A stretch of DNA of 64,000 nucleotides. It comes from an uncultured Opitutia bacterium (GTDB lineage Bacteria > Verrucomicrobiota > Verrucomicrobiia > Opitutales > Opitutaceae). A program made the position numbers and the translations under genes. This document shows positions 18,024 to 26,405 of this stretch, in pieces (within the stretch, counting starts at the first letter, position 1; each line of letters opens with the position of its first letter). The notes under the pieces are model-generated. The model was not told where the DNA came from. It searched no databases and saw only the letters and a program-made list of their open reading frames with translations. The DNA is taken from assembly GCA_903862955.1 (NCBI GenBank), contig CAIPAH010000008.1:1-64000 (forward strand), given 5' to 3'.

Positions 18024-18863
18024 ATGGATGACGCTGGCGACATAATCCGTTTCGGTGAGGGCGAACGCCTGTTCGTCGTCCGCCGCGCGCGCCGGTTGCT
18101 CCGCCAGGGGCGCGCCACCGCGGACGATCTCGTGCGTGCCGAGGAGCAGCCGGATCCCGACGTCACCGTCATCATCCCCGCGCGGAATGAGGAGCTCACC
18201 GTCGGCCTGGTCGTCCGCGAATGCCTGAATTTCGTCGCCCGCGTGATCGTTGTGGAAGGCGGGTCGACGGACCGCACGGCGCAAATCGCCCGCGAAGCCG
18301 GCGCCACGGTCGTTCGCGACCTGGGCCTGGGCAAGGGCGCGGCGCTGCGCCTCGGCGTCGAGCACGTCACCACGCCCATTTGCGTCTTCGTCGATGCCGA
18401 CGGCTCCCACGATCCCATCGACATCGCCATGCTCGTGGCCCCGATCAAGGCGGGCGTGGCACCACACGTCACGGGTTCGCGCCTGCTCGGTGGCTCCGAC
18501 GAGCTCCACGGCGGCGGCGACGAATTCCTCCGCCTGGCCGGTTCCGCCTTCATCACGTTCATGTTCAACTGGCGCTTCGGTTCCAGCCTGTCGGACTCGC
18601 AAAACGGCTTTCGCGCGATCCGCACGGACTTGTTTCGGTCCCTCCGGCTGCGTTCGCGCCACACCACCATCGAGATGGAGATGATCGCCGCCACCCTCGC
18701 CGCTGGCCTGCGCATCGCGGAGGTGCCGACGCACGAGCGCCGGCGCGCCGCCGGTTATTCGAAGATTTCCCTTTCCAAGCCGTCGATCTGGCTGGCTTAT
18801 GGCTGGCATCTGGTGGCCGGACTCTGCCGGTCCCAAAAGGCCGCCGGTTCCGCCCGCCCATGA
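18024..18863 (+). CDS. Family 2 glycosyltransferase, dolichyl-phosphate mannosyltransferase-like
   Basis: The protein has 279 residues with a GT-A fold: the N-terminal VTVIIPARNEELTVG nucleotide-sugar-binding strand, the VVEGGSTDRTAQIAREAGA block, the catalytic DxD in VFVDADGSHDP (Asp124/Asp126) and GSRLLGG. The C-terminal SDSQNGFRAIRTDLF and YSKISLSKPSIWLAYG segments are typical of polyprenyl-phosphate sugar synthases. It probably transfers a sugar from a nucleotide donor to a lipid carrier at the inner face of the membrane. It begins 81 bases after the PilX-like gene and overlaps the carbamoyltransferase gene by four bases (ATGA). The sugar is unknown. Confidence 0.88.
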   Translation: MDDAGDIIRFGEGERLFVVRRARRLLRQGRATADDLVRAEEQPDPDVTVIIPARNEELTVGLVVRECLNFVARVIVVEGGSTDRTAQIAREAGATVVRDLGLGKGAALRLGVEHVTTPICVFVDADGSHDPIDIAMLVAPIKAGVAPHVTGSRLLGGSDELHGGGDEFLRLAGSAFITFMFNWRFGSSLSDSQNGFRAIRTDLFRSLRLRSRHTTIEMEMIAATLAAGLRIAEVPTHERRRAAGYSKISLSKPSIWLAYGWHLVAGLCRSQKAAGSARP

Positions 18864-20611
18864 GCAAGACCTACGACGCAGTGATCGGTGTTTGGGACGG
18901 CCACGACGCGGGCGCCGCCCTGATCGTGGACGGCCGCGTCGTCCTCGCGCTCAACGAGGAGCGCCTGTCCGGCCGCAAGCTCGATGTCGGGATGCCCGTC
19001 CGCGCCATCGCCGCCATGCGCCAGGCCGCCGGATCGCGGACGATTGCCTGGGCGCCCTGCACCTCCGATTTCGCGAAGTCGCTCACACGCGCCTTCCCGT
19101 CGATGAAGGAGAGCTATTACAAGCTCCGCCGCCGTCTCGTGCGACCCGGCGCGTTCCACAACGTGAAACAGAAGGCGAAATACCGCCTCACGCAGTGGCC
19201 GACCAACGGGCTGATGCGCGCGTGGACACGGCGCTGGTTCGCGCGGAAACTCGGCGTTCCGCTGGAGGATATCTTCCTGGTCGATCATCACGAAGCCCAC
19301 GCCGCGTCCGCCGCGCTGTGGCCGGTTTGGAGCGGCGACGCCCTCATGGTCACGCTCGACGGCATCGGTGACGGGGAATCCGGCTCCGTCTGGGAGTGGT
19401 CCGAGACCAAAGCGTCGCTACGCAAGCTGGTCTCCATCCCCGGTTCCGCGTCGCTCGGTCTGTTCTTCGAGCACATCACCAACGAACTGCAGATGCGTCC
19501 GCTCGAGGACGAGGGCAAGGTCATGGCGCTCGCCAGCTTTGCCGCCGAAACGCCGGCAGCCACCAATCCGTTTCTCGCGTGGTTTTCGCTCACGCCCGAC
19601 GCCGGTGGCCTGCCTGTCCTGCGCTGCTCCATCTCGCCCAACCGCATGGCCCGCGAAGTGGCCAGTGTGATCTGGTGCACACCGCGCGAGCAGGTCTGCA
19701 AGATGGCCCAGCAGACGCTGCAGATCCTCGTCCCGCAATTTTTTGCCATGCTCGCCAGCGCGACGCATTGCGGCTCCTTCGGTTATTCCGGTGGCGTCGC
19801 TTCCAACATCAAGGTCAACCGCCTCATCCGCGCCACGTCCGGCATCGAACGCCTCGAGGTGTGTCCCGCGATGGGCGACGGCGGGCTCGCCTTGGGCGCC
19901 GCGCAGACCACCTGGCTCAAGCTCTTCGGCCGGCGGCCCCTGCCCTTCAACGATTTTCGCCTCGGCACGGACTTCGGCGACCTCGGCGTCGGCGCCGAGG
20001 CGATTGCCCAAAAACACGACGCCGAGTGCGTGCGCCCCGCGGACATCGCCCAAGCTGCCGCCGAACGCGTCGCAGCCGGCGAGATTGTGATGTGGGCACA
20101 GGGCCGCATGGAACTCGGCGCGCGCGCCCTCGGGGCCCGCAGCATTGTTGCGCGGGCCGACAGCGTCGCCGCGCGCGACGACCTGAACCTCCGGCTGAAG
20201 CGGCGGGTTTGGTTTCAACCCTTCTGCCCCTCGATGCTGCTGTCTGAGGCCCCCGAATTGCTGGCTGATTACCGCGGGCCACGGGACACCAACCTCCACA
20301 TGACCACGGGCTTTGCCACCACGCCGCGCGGCCGGGCCGCCCTGGCAGGCGCGATCGGTCCCGATGGATCCTGCCGGCCGCAGATGGTCGTCGAAAACGA
20401 GGCCGATCCGTGGTATCGTCTGCTGGCAAGGGTGAAGCAACTCACCGGAACCGGAGCCGTCATCAACACCAGCCTCAACATGCACGGCAAACCCATGTCC
20501 GATGCCGCCGACGGCGTGGTGGAGGCCTGGCTGGAAAGCGGCGTGCAACATCTTGCCTTGGGCTCGGCTCTCCTTTCCAAGAAAACGTCCACCACCGCTC
20601 CCCGGCCATGA
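18860..20611 (+). CDS. Carbamoyltransferase, NodU/CmcH/TobZ family
   Basis: Enzymes of this family move a carbamoyl group from carbamoyl phosphate to a hydroxyl of a sugar or other small molecule by way of carbamoyl-AMP. This protein has 583 residues, the usual length. The metal-binding motif DHHEAHAASA starts at residue 142. The actin-like ATPase part shows VTLDGIGDGESG, SGGVASNIKVNRLIR and GRMELGARALGARSI. The C-terminal carbamoyl-transfer domain carries the NTSLNMHGKPM motif. The start ATG 18860 overlaps the glycosyltransferase stop (ATGA). The frame is open well upstream, but only inside the preceding gene. It is likely to carbamoylate a glycan made by its neighbours. Confidence 0.92.
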   Translation: MSKTYDAVIGVWDGHDAGAALIVDGRVVLALNEERLSGRKLDVGMPVRAIAAMRQAAGSRTIAWAPCTSDFAKSLTRAFPSMKESYYKLRRRLVRPGAFHNVKQKAKYRLTQWPTNGLMRAWTRRWFARKLGVPLEDIFLVDHHEAHAASAALWPVWSGDALMVTLDGIGDGESGSVWEWSETKASLRKLVSIPGSASLGLFFEHITNELQMRPLEDEGKVMALASFAAETPAATNPFLAWFSLTPDAGGLPVLRCSISPNRMAREVASVIWCTPREQVCKMAQQTLQILVPQFFAMLASATHCGSFGYSGGVASNIKVNRLIRATSGIERLEVCPAMGDGGLALGAAQTTWLKLFGRRPLPFNDFRLGTDFGDLGVGAEAIAQKHDAECVRPADIAQAAAERVAAGEIVMWAQGRMELGARALGARSIVARADSVAARDDLNLRLKRRVWFQPFCPSMLLSEAPELLADYRGPRDTNLHMTTGFATTPRGRAALAGAIGPDGSCRPQMVVENEADPWYRLLARVKQLTGTGAVINTSLNMHGKPMSDAADGVVEAWLESGVQHLALGSALLSKKTSTTAPRP

Positions 20612-22437
20612 TGTCCACGTCCCGCACCTCCCGCCTTATCTGGCTCAGTTTTGCCGTGGCTGCGCTGCTGTTCTCAGCCTTCTGGGCCTACCGCGTCGTG
20701 TCGCTCCCCTCGATCGACGAGCAGCGTGCCGTTGTCCCGACTTCGACGGTCTGGGGCATGCACGCCTGCGTGATCGCCTTCCTCGCCGGCTTCGGGGCCA
20801 TCGCGATCCCGCTTTACCGCATTCTCGGCCGCCGGCGCTGCCTGACCGCGCTGGCGCTCGCCGTGGCGGGCTACCTCGCCTGCGGCCTCGCGCCGAGCAC
20901 CACGCGCATCCTCTTCGACGAACATATTTACGCCCAAATCGGGCAGACCATCGCCCACACCGGCCGCGCCGAAAGCGCCAACTACGCGCGCGTCGAATAC
21001 GGCCAGTTCGAGATGTATAGCCCCGTCGTCAACAAGCAGCCCAACGGCCTGCCCTACCTGCTGTCGTGGGTTTACCGCATCGCGGGAGTTTCCGACACCA
21101 GCTCGCATTTCCTGAACCGGGCGCTCGTCGGCATTGCCGCGGCGGCACTGTATATCGGCCTCGCCCTCGTGCCCTGGGCGCTGCCGGCAGGCGCGGGGCT
21201 CGCGGCCGCGCTATTCTTCATGTTCACGCCGCTGGTGATGTGGTGGGGTCACACGGTGTCCGTCGAGCCCAGCGCCGCCGCCACCGTGGTCCTGGCGTTT
21301 TTCGCCGCGTGCGCCTACGCCCGGCTGCGTGACTCGGAAACCGCGCAGGGTTCCGCGGCCTGCGGCCTCATGCTGGCGGGCGCCACCGCGTTTGCCGCGT
21401 ATTTCCGGCCGGAGTCCTTGCTCGCGTTCCCGCTGGTGGCCGCGGTGCTTTGGTCCACGGATGATCGGTTCATCGAGGATCTCTCCGCCTGGGCCGCCCT
21501 CGCCCTGGCCACGGCCCTGACCGTGCCGACGCTGATGCATCTCTGGTCGGTCCGGAATGAGAACTGGGGCGCAAACGACGGCCGCCGCTTCGACTTCGCC
21601 TTCATCGGGAAAAATTTCCACAGCAACGCCGGCTATTTCGTCAACATGCAGTGGTTCCCGCTCGCCGGCACGCTGCTGGCCGTGGCCGGCATGATCTGGC
21701 TGCTCGGACGCAACCGCACCGCCGGCCTGGCCCTGGCCACGTGGTTCACGTTCTCGTGGGGCATCTTCATCCTTTTCTATGCCGGCGGCTATTACTACGG
21801 CGCGAGTTCACGTTACGGCGTGGTTTCCTGCGCCCCAGTGGCCGTGTTCATGGGTATCGGCGGCGCCGCGCTCTACGGGGTACTAAGGCGCGTGCCCGTG
21901 CTGTTCTACGGCCTGGCAGCGTGCGGCTTGGTCAATTGGGCCGCCGCCATGCACTACGTCCCGACACTGAGCCGCGAGGCGATCGAGGCGGTGGCGGACG
22001 TGGACTTTGTGGCGCGGGAAGCACCCAAACTTCCCGGCGGCTCACTCGTCCTGTCTCCGGACCCCTGCATGTGGCAATTGCAGGGCGTGAATGCGTCGCA
22101 GTTTTTCACGCTGGACCAGATGGTCCACACGCAGCTGCGCGAACTGGTCAACCAGTATCCCGGCGGCATCTACTTGCACTGGAGCTTCTGGCACAACGCC
22201 GAGCCAGCGATGGCCCGCGAAACCGCCAAGTTGCTCGTCGAGACCCACGCGGTCCTCATCGACCGCACACAGAGCCACACGCACAAGCTGGCCCTCTTCC
22301 GCCTCGACACCCCGGAGGGCCTCGCGCGGTTCGGCGGCCCGCCGCCGCCCCCGCCCGCCCGCGATTCCGACCTCGACCGCATGCTCAGCCAGGCCAAGGC
22401 CGCCGCTGTCGCGCCGCTTCCCGCGCCCGCCAAATGA
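20608..22437 (+). CDS. Membrane glycosyltransferase of the PMT/ArnT (GT39/GT83) type
   Basis: This 609-residue integral membrane protein has about ten or more hydrophobic segments. Near the N-terminus, after two helices, the first loop carries FDEHIYAQIGQTIAHTG, matching the acidic DE motif of lipid-linked-sugar-dependent glycosyltransferases. After the membrane part comes a soluble C-terminal region of about 170 residues ending in a Pro-rich, low-complexity tail (GGPPPPPPAR). Such enzymes transfer sugar from a polyprenyl carrier to protein or lipid on the periplasmic side. Four-base ATGA overlaps join it to both neighbours. It is the best candidate for a protein O-glycosyltransferase in this locus. 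Confidence 0.8.
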   Translation: MMSTSRTSRLIWLSFAVAALLFSAFWAYRVVSLPSIDEQRAVVPTSTVWGMHACVIAFLAGFGAIAIPLYRILGRRRCLTALALAVAGYLACGLAPSTTRILFDEHIYAQIGQTIAHTGRAESANYARVEYGQFEMYSPVVNKQPNGLPYLLSWVYRIAGVSDTSSHFLNRALVGIAAAALYIGLALVPWALPAGAGLAAALFFMFTPLVMWWGHTVSVEPSAAATVVLAFFAACAYARLRDSETAQGSAACGLMLAGATAFAAYFRPESLLAFPLVAAVLWSTDDRFIEDLSAWAALALATALTVPTLMHLWSVRNENWGANDGRRFDFAFIGKNFHSNAGYFVNMQWFPLAGTLLAVAGMIWLLGRNRTAGLALATWFTFSWGIFILFYAGGYYYGASSRYGVVSCAPVAVFMGIGGAALYGVLRRVPVLFYGLAACGLVNWAAAMHYVPTLSREAIEAVADVDFVAREAPKLPGGSLVLSPDPCMWQLQGVNASQFFTLDQMVHTQLRELVNQYPGGIYLHWSFWHNAEPAMARETAKLLVETHAVLIDRTQSHTHKLALFRLDTPEGLARFGGPPPPPPARDSDLDRMLSQAKAAAVAPLPAPAK

Positions 22438-23573
22438 GCGCACTCTATTCCTGGAGCCGTTTCGGTTTGCGCACCGCCACCGCGGCGGCCGGCGCGGCCG
22501 GCTGCCCGACGAAGCTCATTTTCGTGGTCACCAAGCGCTGCCATTCGCGCTGCGTTTACTGCGACATTTGGAAGGTGAAGGACACGCCCGGCGGCCTCGA
22601 CAACGAGCTCTCCCTCGATGAGGTCAAAAAGGTCGCCGCGGCCAATCCCTTCCTGCAGTGGATCGATTTCACCGGCGGGGAACCGACGGACCGGCCGGAT
22701 TTTGTCGAGGTGGTGCAGGCGTTTTCCGCTGCGTGCCCGGACCTCTTGGTGGTGCATTTCCCGACCAACGGCATCGCCACCAAGCGCATCGAGCAGGCCG
22801 TCAAGCAGCTTCAGTCCACCGTCAAGGCGAGGCTGGTCGTCACGGTCTCGATCGACGGCCCGCCGGAACTCAACGACCGTCTGCGCGGCATCCGCAACGA
22901 TTTCGCCCACGCCGTGGACACCTTCGCGGCCCTCCGCCAGCTGCTCGGCGAGGACCAGGTGTTTGTCGGCATGACACTCCACGGGCACAAGGCCTCGTGC
23001 GGATCCACCACGTCCGAGCTGGTCGAGTCCACCTTCGCCGCCGTCAATGCCGCCCTCGAGTCGCGGCAGGAGGCCCCCATCGACTGGGGCACCTTCCATC
23101 TCAACATCCCGCACCTGTCCCAGCATTACTACGGCAACGCCGCCAGCGAGGAGAAGGACGGCTTCGGCGGCGCCGCCCACCGCGCCGAGATTGCCGCGGC
23201 CCTGAAACTCGCCGCGAGCAAGCCCAAGCGCGGCGGCGCCCCCGTCATGCGCGCGGTGGAGCGGATTTACCGGGCCGAGGCGATGAAGTATCTCGCGACC
23301 GGTCGGACCTCGATCACCTGCTCGGCATTGCTGCTGACATCGTATCTTTCCGAGAAGGGCGAGGTCTATCCCTGCACCATCTGGGACCAGCCGCTGGGCA
23401 ACGTGCGCAACTCGAATTACGCGTTGATGCCCATCATCGAGGCCGCGCGTCGCAAGGGCACGCGTCAGGCCGTCGTGGACCAGAAATGCCCGAATTGCTG
23501 GACGCCCTGCGAGGCCTACCCTGCCATCGGCGCCTCGCCCGGGCGCGCTCTTCTCGCCCTGGTCCACGGATGA
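22434..23573 (+). CDS. Radical SAM enzyme with C-terminal Cys cluster
   Basis: The protein has 379 residues. The radical SAM iron-sulfur motif CxxxCxxC is KRCHSRCVYCDIW (Cys36, Cys40, Cys43), followed by the SAM-binding WIDFTGGEPTDRPDF block. The C-terminal region carries extra cysteines (SYLSEKGEVYPCTIWDQPLG and QKCPNCWTPCEAYPA), as in SPASM-type proteins that bind auxiliary clusters. The start ATG 22434 overlaps the upstream stop by four bases. The reaction is unknown. Its place in a sugar-modification operon suggests epimerisation, methylation or another radical modification of a glycan or of the Ser/Thr-tract protein. Confidence 0.85.
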   Translation: MSALYSWSRFGLRTATAAAGAAGCPTKLIFVVTKRCHSRCVYCDIWKVKDTPGGLDNELSLDEVKKVAAANPFLQWIDFTGGEPTDRPDFVEVVQAFSAACPDLLVVHFPTNGIATKRIEQAVKQLQSTVKARLVVTVSIDGPPELNDRLRGIRNDFAHAVDTFAALRQLLGEDQVFVGMTLHGHKASCGSTTSELVESTFAAVNAALESRQEAPIDWGTFHLNIPHLSQHYYGNAASEEKDGFGGAAHRAEIAAALKLAASKPKRGGAPVMRAVERIYRAEAMKYLATGRTSITCSALLLTSYLSEKGEVYPCTIWDQPLGNVRNSNYALMPIIEAARRKGTRQAVVDQKCPNCWTPCEAYPAIGASPGRALLALVHG

Positions 23574-23592
23574 TTCCCCCACTCGCTTTAAC

Positions 23593-25719
23593 ATGAATGA
23601 TTCCAATCGCCCCAAAGACTTCCTGACGCAGGCACTGCCCGTGCTCGTCATCGCCGCCGTGCCCCTGGCCGCGTTCCTGGCCTTTTCCATCCAACCGATC
23701 ATGGGCAAGCGCCTCCTGCCCATTTACGGCGGCACGTCCGGCACGTGGCTGGGTTGCATGGTCTATTTCCAACTCGCGCTGTTGCTCGGCTACAGCTGGG
23801 CCGCCTGGCTGGTACGGAAGACTCCGTCGTTCCAGATGACCGCCACGATGGTGCTGGCGCTGCTGGCGGTGATCTCCTTTCACCTTCCATCGGATGAAAT
23901 CGCCGAGGCCGCCGGCATCGGCCGCGTCGTCTGGCGTCTCGCCCTCGCCACCCTGCCCGCCATGATGCTGCTCTTCAGCGCGTCCCCACTCCTGCACGGC
24001 TGGATGCGCCGGCAGGGCGAGGAAGTGCCCTACTACCTCTATTCCATTTCCAACGCGGGCAGCCTGCTCGCCCTGCTCCTCTATCCGTTCTTCATCGAGA
24101 CTAGCCTCGGTCTCAGCGACCAGACCACTTACTGGCATGTCCTGCTCGTCGTGGTCGCCCTGGCCTTGGCCGGCGCCGGTTACATCTTCCGGCAGCTGTC
24201 CGCCAAGGCCCCCGCGCCGGCCGCCGAGCCGCCCGAAAACCTCTCGGTCGGCACCGTCCTTCTCTGGCTCTGGCTGAGCGCCCTCACTTGCGTGGGCATG
24301 CTCGGCGCCACTTACCATCTCACCGCTGAAATCGGTTCCAGCCCGCTCGCGTGGGTCGGGCCGTTTGGCCTGTATCTGTTCAGCTTCATGGTGACGTTCT
24401 CCAGCCACTGGCGCCGGTGGATGACCATGACCGCCATCGTTTTTTTGGCGCTGGCGATGACGTGGTTCATGGTCGCGAAGGGTTTCACGGCCGTGACCGT
24501 CAACGGCACCACCGCGTGGTGCCTGCTGGCCCTCACCGCGATGGGCAGCCTCCTCGGCAACGCCCTGCTGCACAGCGTCCGGCCCGCGCAGCGTTTCGAG
24601 CGCTACTACCTCGTCCTCGCCGCGGGCGGTGTCATCGGCGGCCTGCTCTCCAGCGTCGTCATCCCGTATGTCTTCAACCGGCCCATCGAATTTGAGCTGG
24701 CCTCGGTCGCGCTGCTGGCCACCGGCATCGTCTGGCTGACGGGCCGCCGCGAGCCCAGCGTGGTGATCATCATCGGCGTGGTCCTCGTGATTCCCGTCCT
24801 CGGCGTCGGCATGCACCAGGCGTATCGCGAGTCCGTCGACAACGGCAGCATGCGCCACACCCGCGATCTCTACGGCCACATCATGGTCAAGACTGACAGC
24901 CGCAGCGTGGTTCTCTCCAGCGATACCACCACCCATGGTTCCCAGCTGACCGCGACCCCCGAAGCACGGCGACGCCCCACACTCTATTTCACCGAGAGCA
25001 GCGGCGCCGGCAAGGTCATGGAGCACCTGCATGCCACCCAGCCCGCGATGTCCGTCGGCGTGATCGGCCTCGGCGCCGGCACCCTCGCGGCCTATGCGCG
25101 CAACGGCGACACCTACGATTTCTTCGACATCGATCCCAAGGCCATCCGCGTCGCGCAGGAGAATTTCACGTTCATCGTCGACGCCCGCAGCACCGGCGCC
25201 CGCGTCAATCTCCTCCAGCGCGACGGCCGCAAGGCACTCGACGAGTCCAAGGCCAACTACGACGTGCTCGTCATCGACGCCTTCACTGGTGACGGCGTGC
25301 CTTCGCACCTGCTCACGCGCGAGGCGATGGCCATTTACATGCGCCGACTCTCGGCCCGCAACGGCCTGTTGCTCGTGCACGTCTCCAGCCGTTACTCCCG
25401 CTTCTATCCCGTGGTGGAAGCCACCGCCCGCAGCCTGAACCTCTCCGCCGTCGGCGTGCACACGGAGATCAAGCACGACATCGTTGAGCCCGGCAAGGAA
25501 CGCGACTGGGACCCCACCACCACCGATTACATCATCATCTCCAAGCCCGAGCAGACGAAGGACATCGTCGCATGGTTCCCCGACAAGGAAGACGGCGACC
25601 GGGTCACCCACCTGGTCAGCACCATCACCTCACCGCTCGTCGACCGTGACTTGATCTGGACCGACGACCGCAACGCCGCGATCGACGTCCTGGAACTCGG
25701 CCGGTTCCTCTCGAACTGA
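23593..25719 (+). CDS. Fused membrane protein / spermidine synthase-like methyltransferase-fold protein
   Basis: This 708-residue fusion has an N-terminal membrane part (about residues 1-410, some 10-12 hydrophobic helices beginning AVPLAAFLAFSIQPIMGKRLLP) and a C-terminal Rossmann domain. The latter shows the glycine loop GVIGLGAGTLAAYARNG, the acidic strand DFFDIDPKAIRVA and DVLVIDAFTGDGVPSHLL, characteristic of spermidine synthase-like proteins. Such fusions are common in Verrucomicrobia and other phyla, but their reaction is not known; polyamine synthesis should not be assumed. It follows the radical SAM gene by 19 bases and probably ends the operon. Confidence 0.82.
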   Translation: MNDSNRPKDFLTQALPVLVIAAVPLAAFLAFSIQPIMGKRLLPIYGGTSGTWLGCMVYFQLALLLGYSWAAWLVRKTPSFQMTATMVLALLAVISFHLPSDEIAEAAGIGRVVWRLALATLPAMMLLFSASPLLHGWMRRQGEEVPYYLYSISNAGSLLALLLYPFFIETSLGLSDQTTYWHVLLVVVALALAGAGYIFRQLSAKAPAPAAEPPENLSVGTVLLWLWLSALTCVGMLGATYHLTAEIGSSPLAWVGPFGLYLFSFMVTFSSHWRRWMTMTAIVFLALAMTWFMVAKGFTAVTVNGTTAWCLLALTAMGSLLGNALLHSVRPAQRFERYYLVLAAGGVIGGLLSSVVIPYVFNRPIEFELASVALLATGIVWLTGRREPSVVIIIGVVLVIPVLGVGMHQAYRESVDNGSMRHTRDLYGHIMVKTDSRSVVLSSDTTTHGSQLTATPEARRRPTLYFTESSGAGKVMEHLHATQPAMSVGVIGLGAGTLAAYARNGDTYDFFDIDPKAIRVAQENFTFIVDARSTGARVNLLQRDGRKALDESKANYDVLVIDAFTGDGVPSHLLTREAMAIYMRRLSARNGLLLVHVSSRYSRFYPVVEATARSLNLSAVGVHTEIKHDIVEPGKERDWDPTTTDYIIISKPEQTKDIVAWFPDKEDGDRVTHLVSTITSPLVDRDLIWTDDRNAAIDVLELGRFLSN

Positions 25720-25796
25720 CCAGCGGCAGTCGCTGCGCAGCCCGATCCACCCTGTACTTCTCGCACCGTCCCGACGGAGGGTGCGGGCGATGGCCG

Positions 25797-26405
25797 CTAG
25801 CTCGCGCCCCGCTCCCGCATCCACGCCGCCAGCTGCGCCCACGCCCGGCCCCGGTGGCTAAGGGCATTCTTGTCCGCCTCGGGCAGCTCGGCGAATGTCT
25901 GGGTTCGGCCAGCCGGCACGAACAACGGATCGTAGCCAAATCCGCCGGACCCACCCGCCGTCTCGCGCAGGGTGCCTTCGCACCGGCCCTCGAACTCATG
26001 TTCCCGGCCCTGCCCGTCAATGACGACCAGCACGCAGACGAAATACGCTTGGCGACGCCCTTCCGGCACGCCGCGCATGCACTCCACGAGCTTGCGCAGG
26101 TTCGCCGCGCCATCGCCCTGCGGCCCGGCAAAATAGGCCGACTCCACGCCTGGCGCGCCCCCGAGTTCGGCCACGCACAGGCCGCTGTCGTCGGCGAGCA
26201 CCCATGAGCCCGCCGGTAGCAACTTCCCCAGCGCGCGCGCCTTCAGTCGTGCGTTGCCCGCAAACGTCCCGGAATCCTCCACCACCGCCGGCATGGCGAT
26301 CGCTCCGCGGGCGGGCACGACTTCCACGGGCAGCCCCGTCGCACCGGCCAGCGCGGCAAACTCCGCGGCCTTGTGGGCGTTACCCGAGGCTAAATGTAGT
26401 CTCAT
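25797..26405 (-). CDS. rdgB: XTP/dITP diphosphatase (RdgB/HAM1 family)
   Basis: This is a house-cleaning enzyme hydrolysing dITP, XTP and similar non-canonical purine nucleotides to monophosphates. The protein has 202 residues. Family motifs seen are the N-terminal LHLASGNAHKAAEFAALA, the catalytic block VLADDSGLCVAELGGAPGVES, the GGSGGFGYDPLFVPAG segment, and the SHRGRAW C-terminal motif. It overlaps the ribD-like gene by 26 bases in the same direction, so both belong to one transcription unit with the metallo-beta-lactamase-fold gene. Confidence 0.93.
   Translation of the reverse strand: MRLHLASGNAHKAAEFAALAGATGLPVEVVPARGAIAMPAVVEDSGTFAGNARLKARALGKLLPAGSWVLADDSGLCVAELGGAPGVESAYFAGPQGDGAANLRKLVECMRGVPEGRRQAYFVCVLVVIDGQGREHEFEGRCEGTLRETAGGSGGFGYDPLFVPAGRTQTFAELPEADKNALSHRGRAWAQLAAWMRERGAS

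Noticed and set aside
18221-18859. Extension of the carbamoyltransferase frame upstream of 18860
   Set aside because: It is the out-of-frame shadow of the glycosyltransferase gene, and the motifs start only after the ATG at 18860.
25740-25790. Possible terminator between the convergent fused-synthase gene and rdgB
   Set aside because: Only a 6-bp CGCACC/GGTGCG stem with a long loop and no T-run on either strand.
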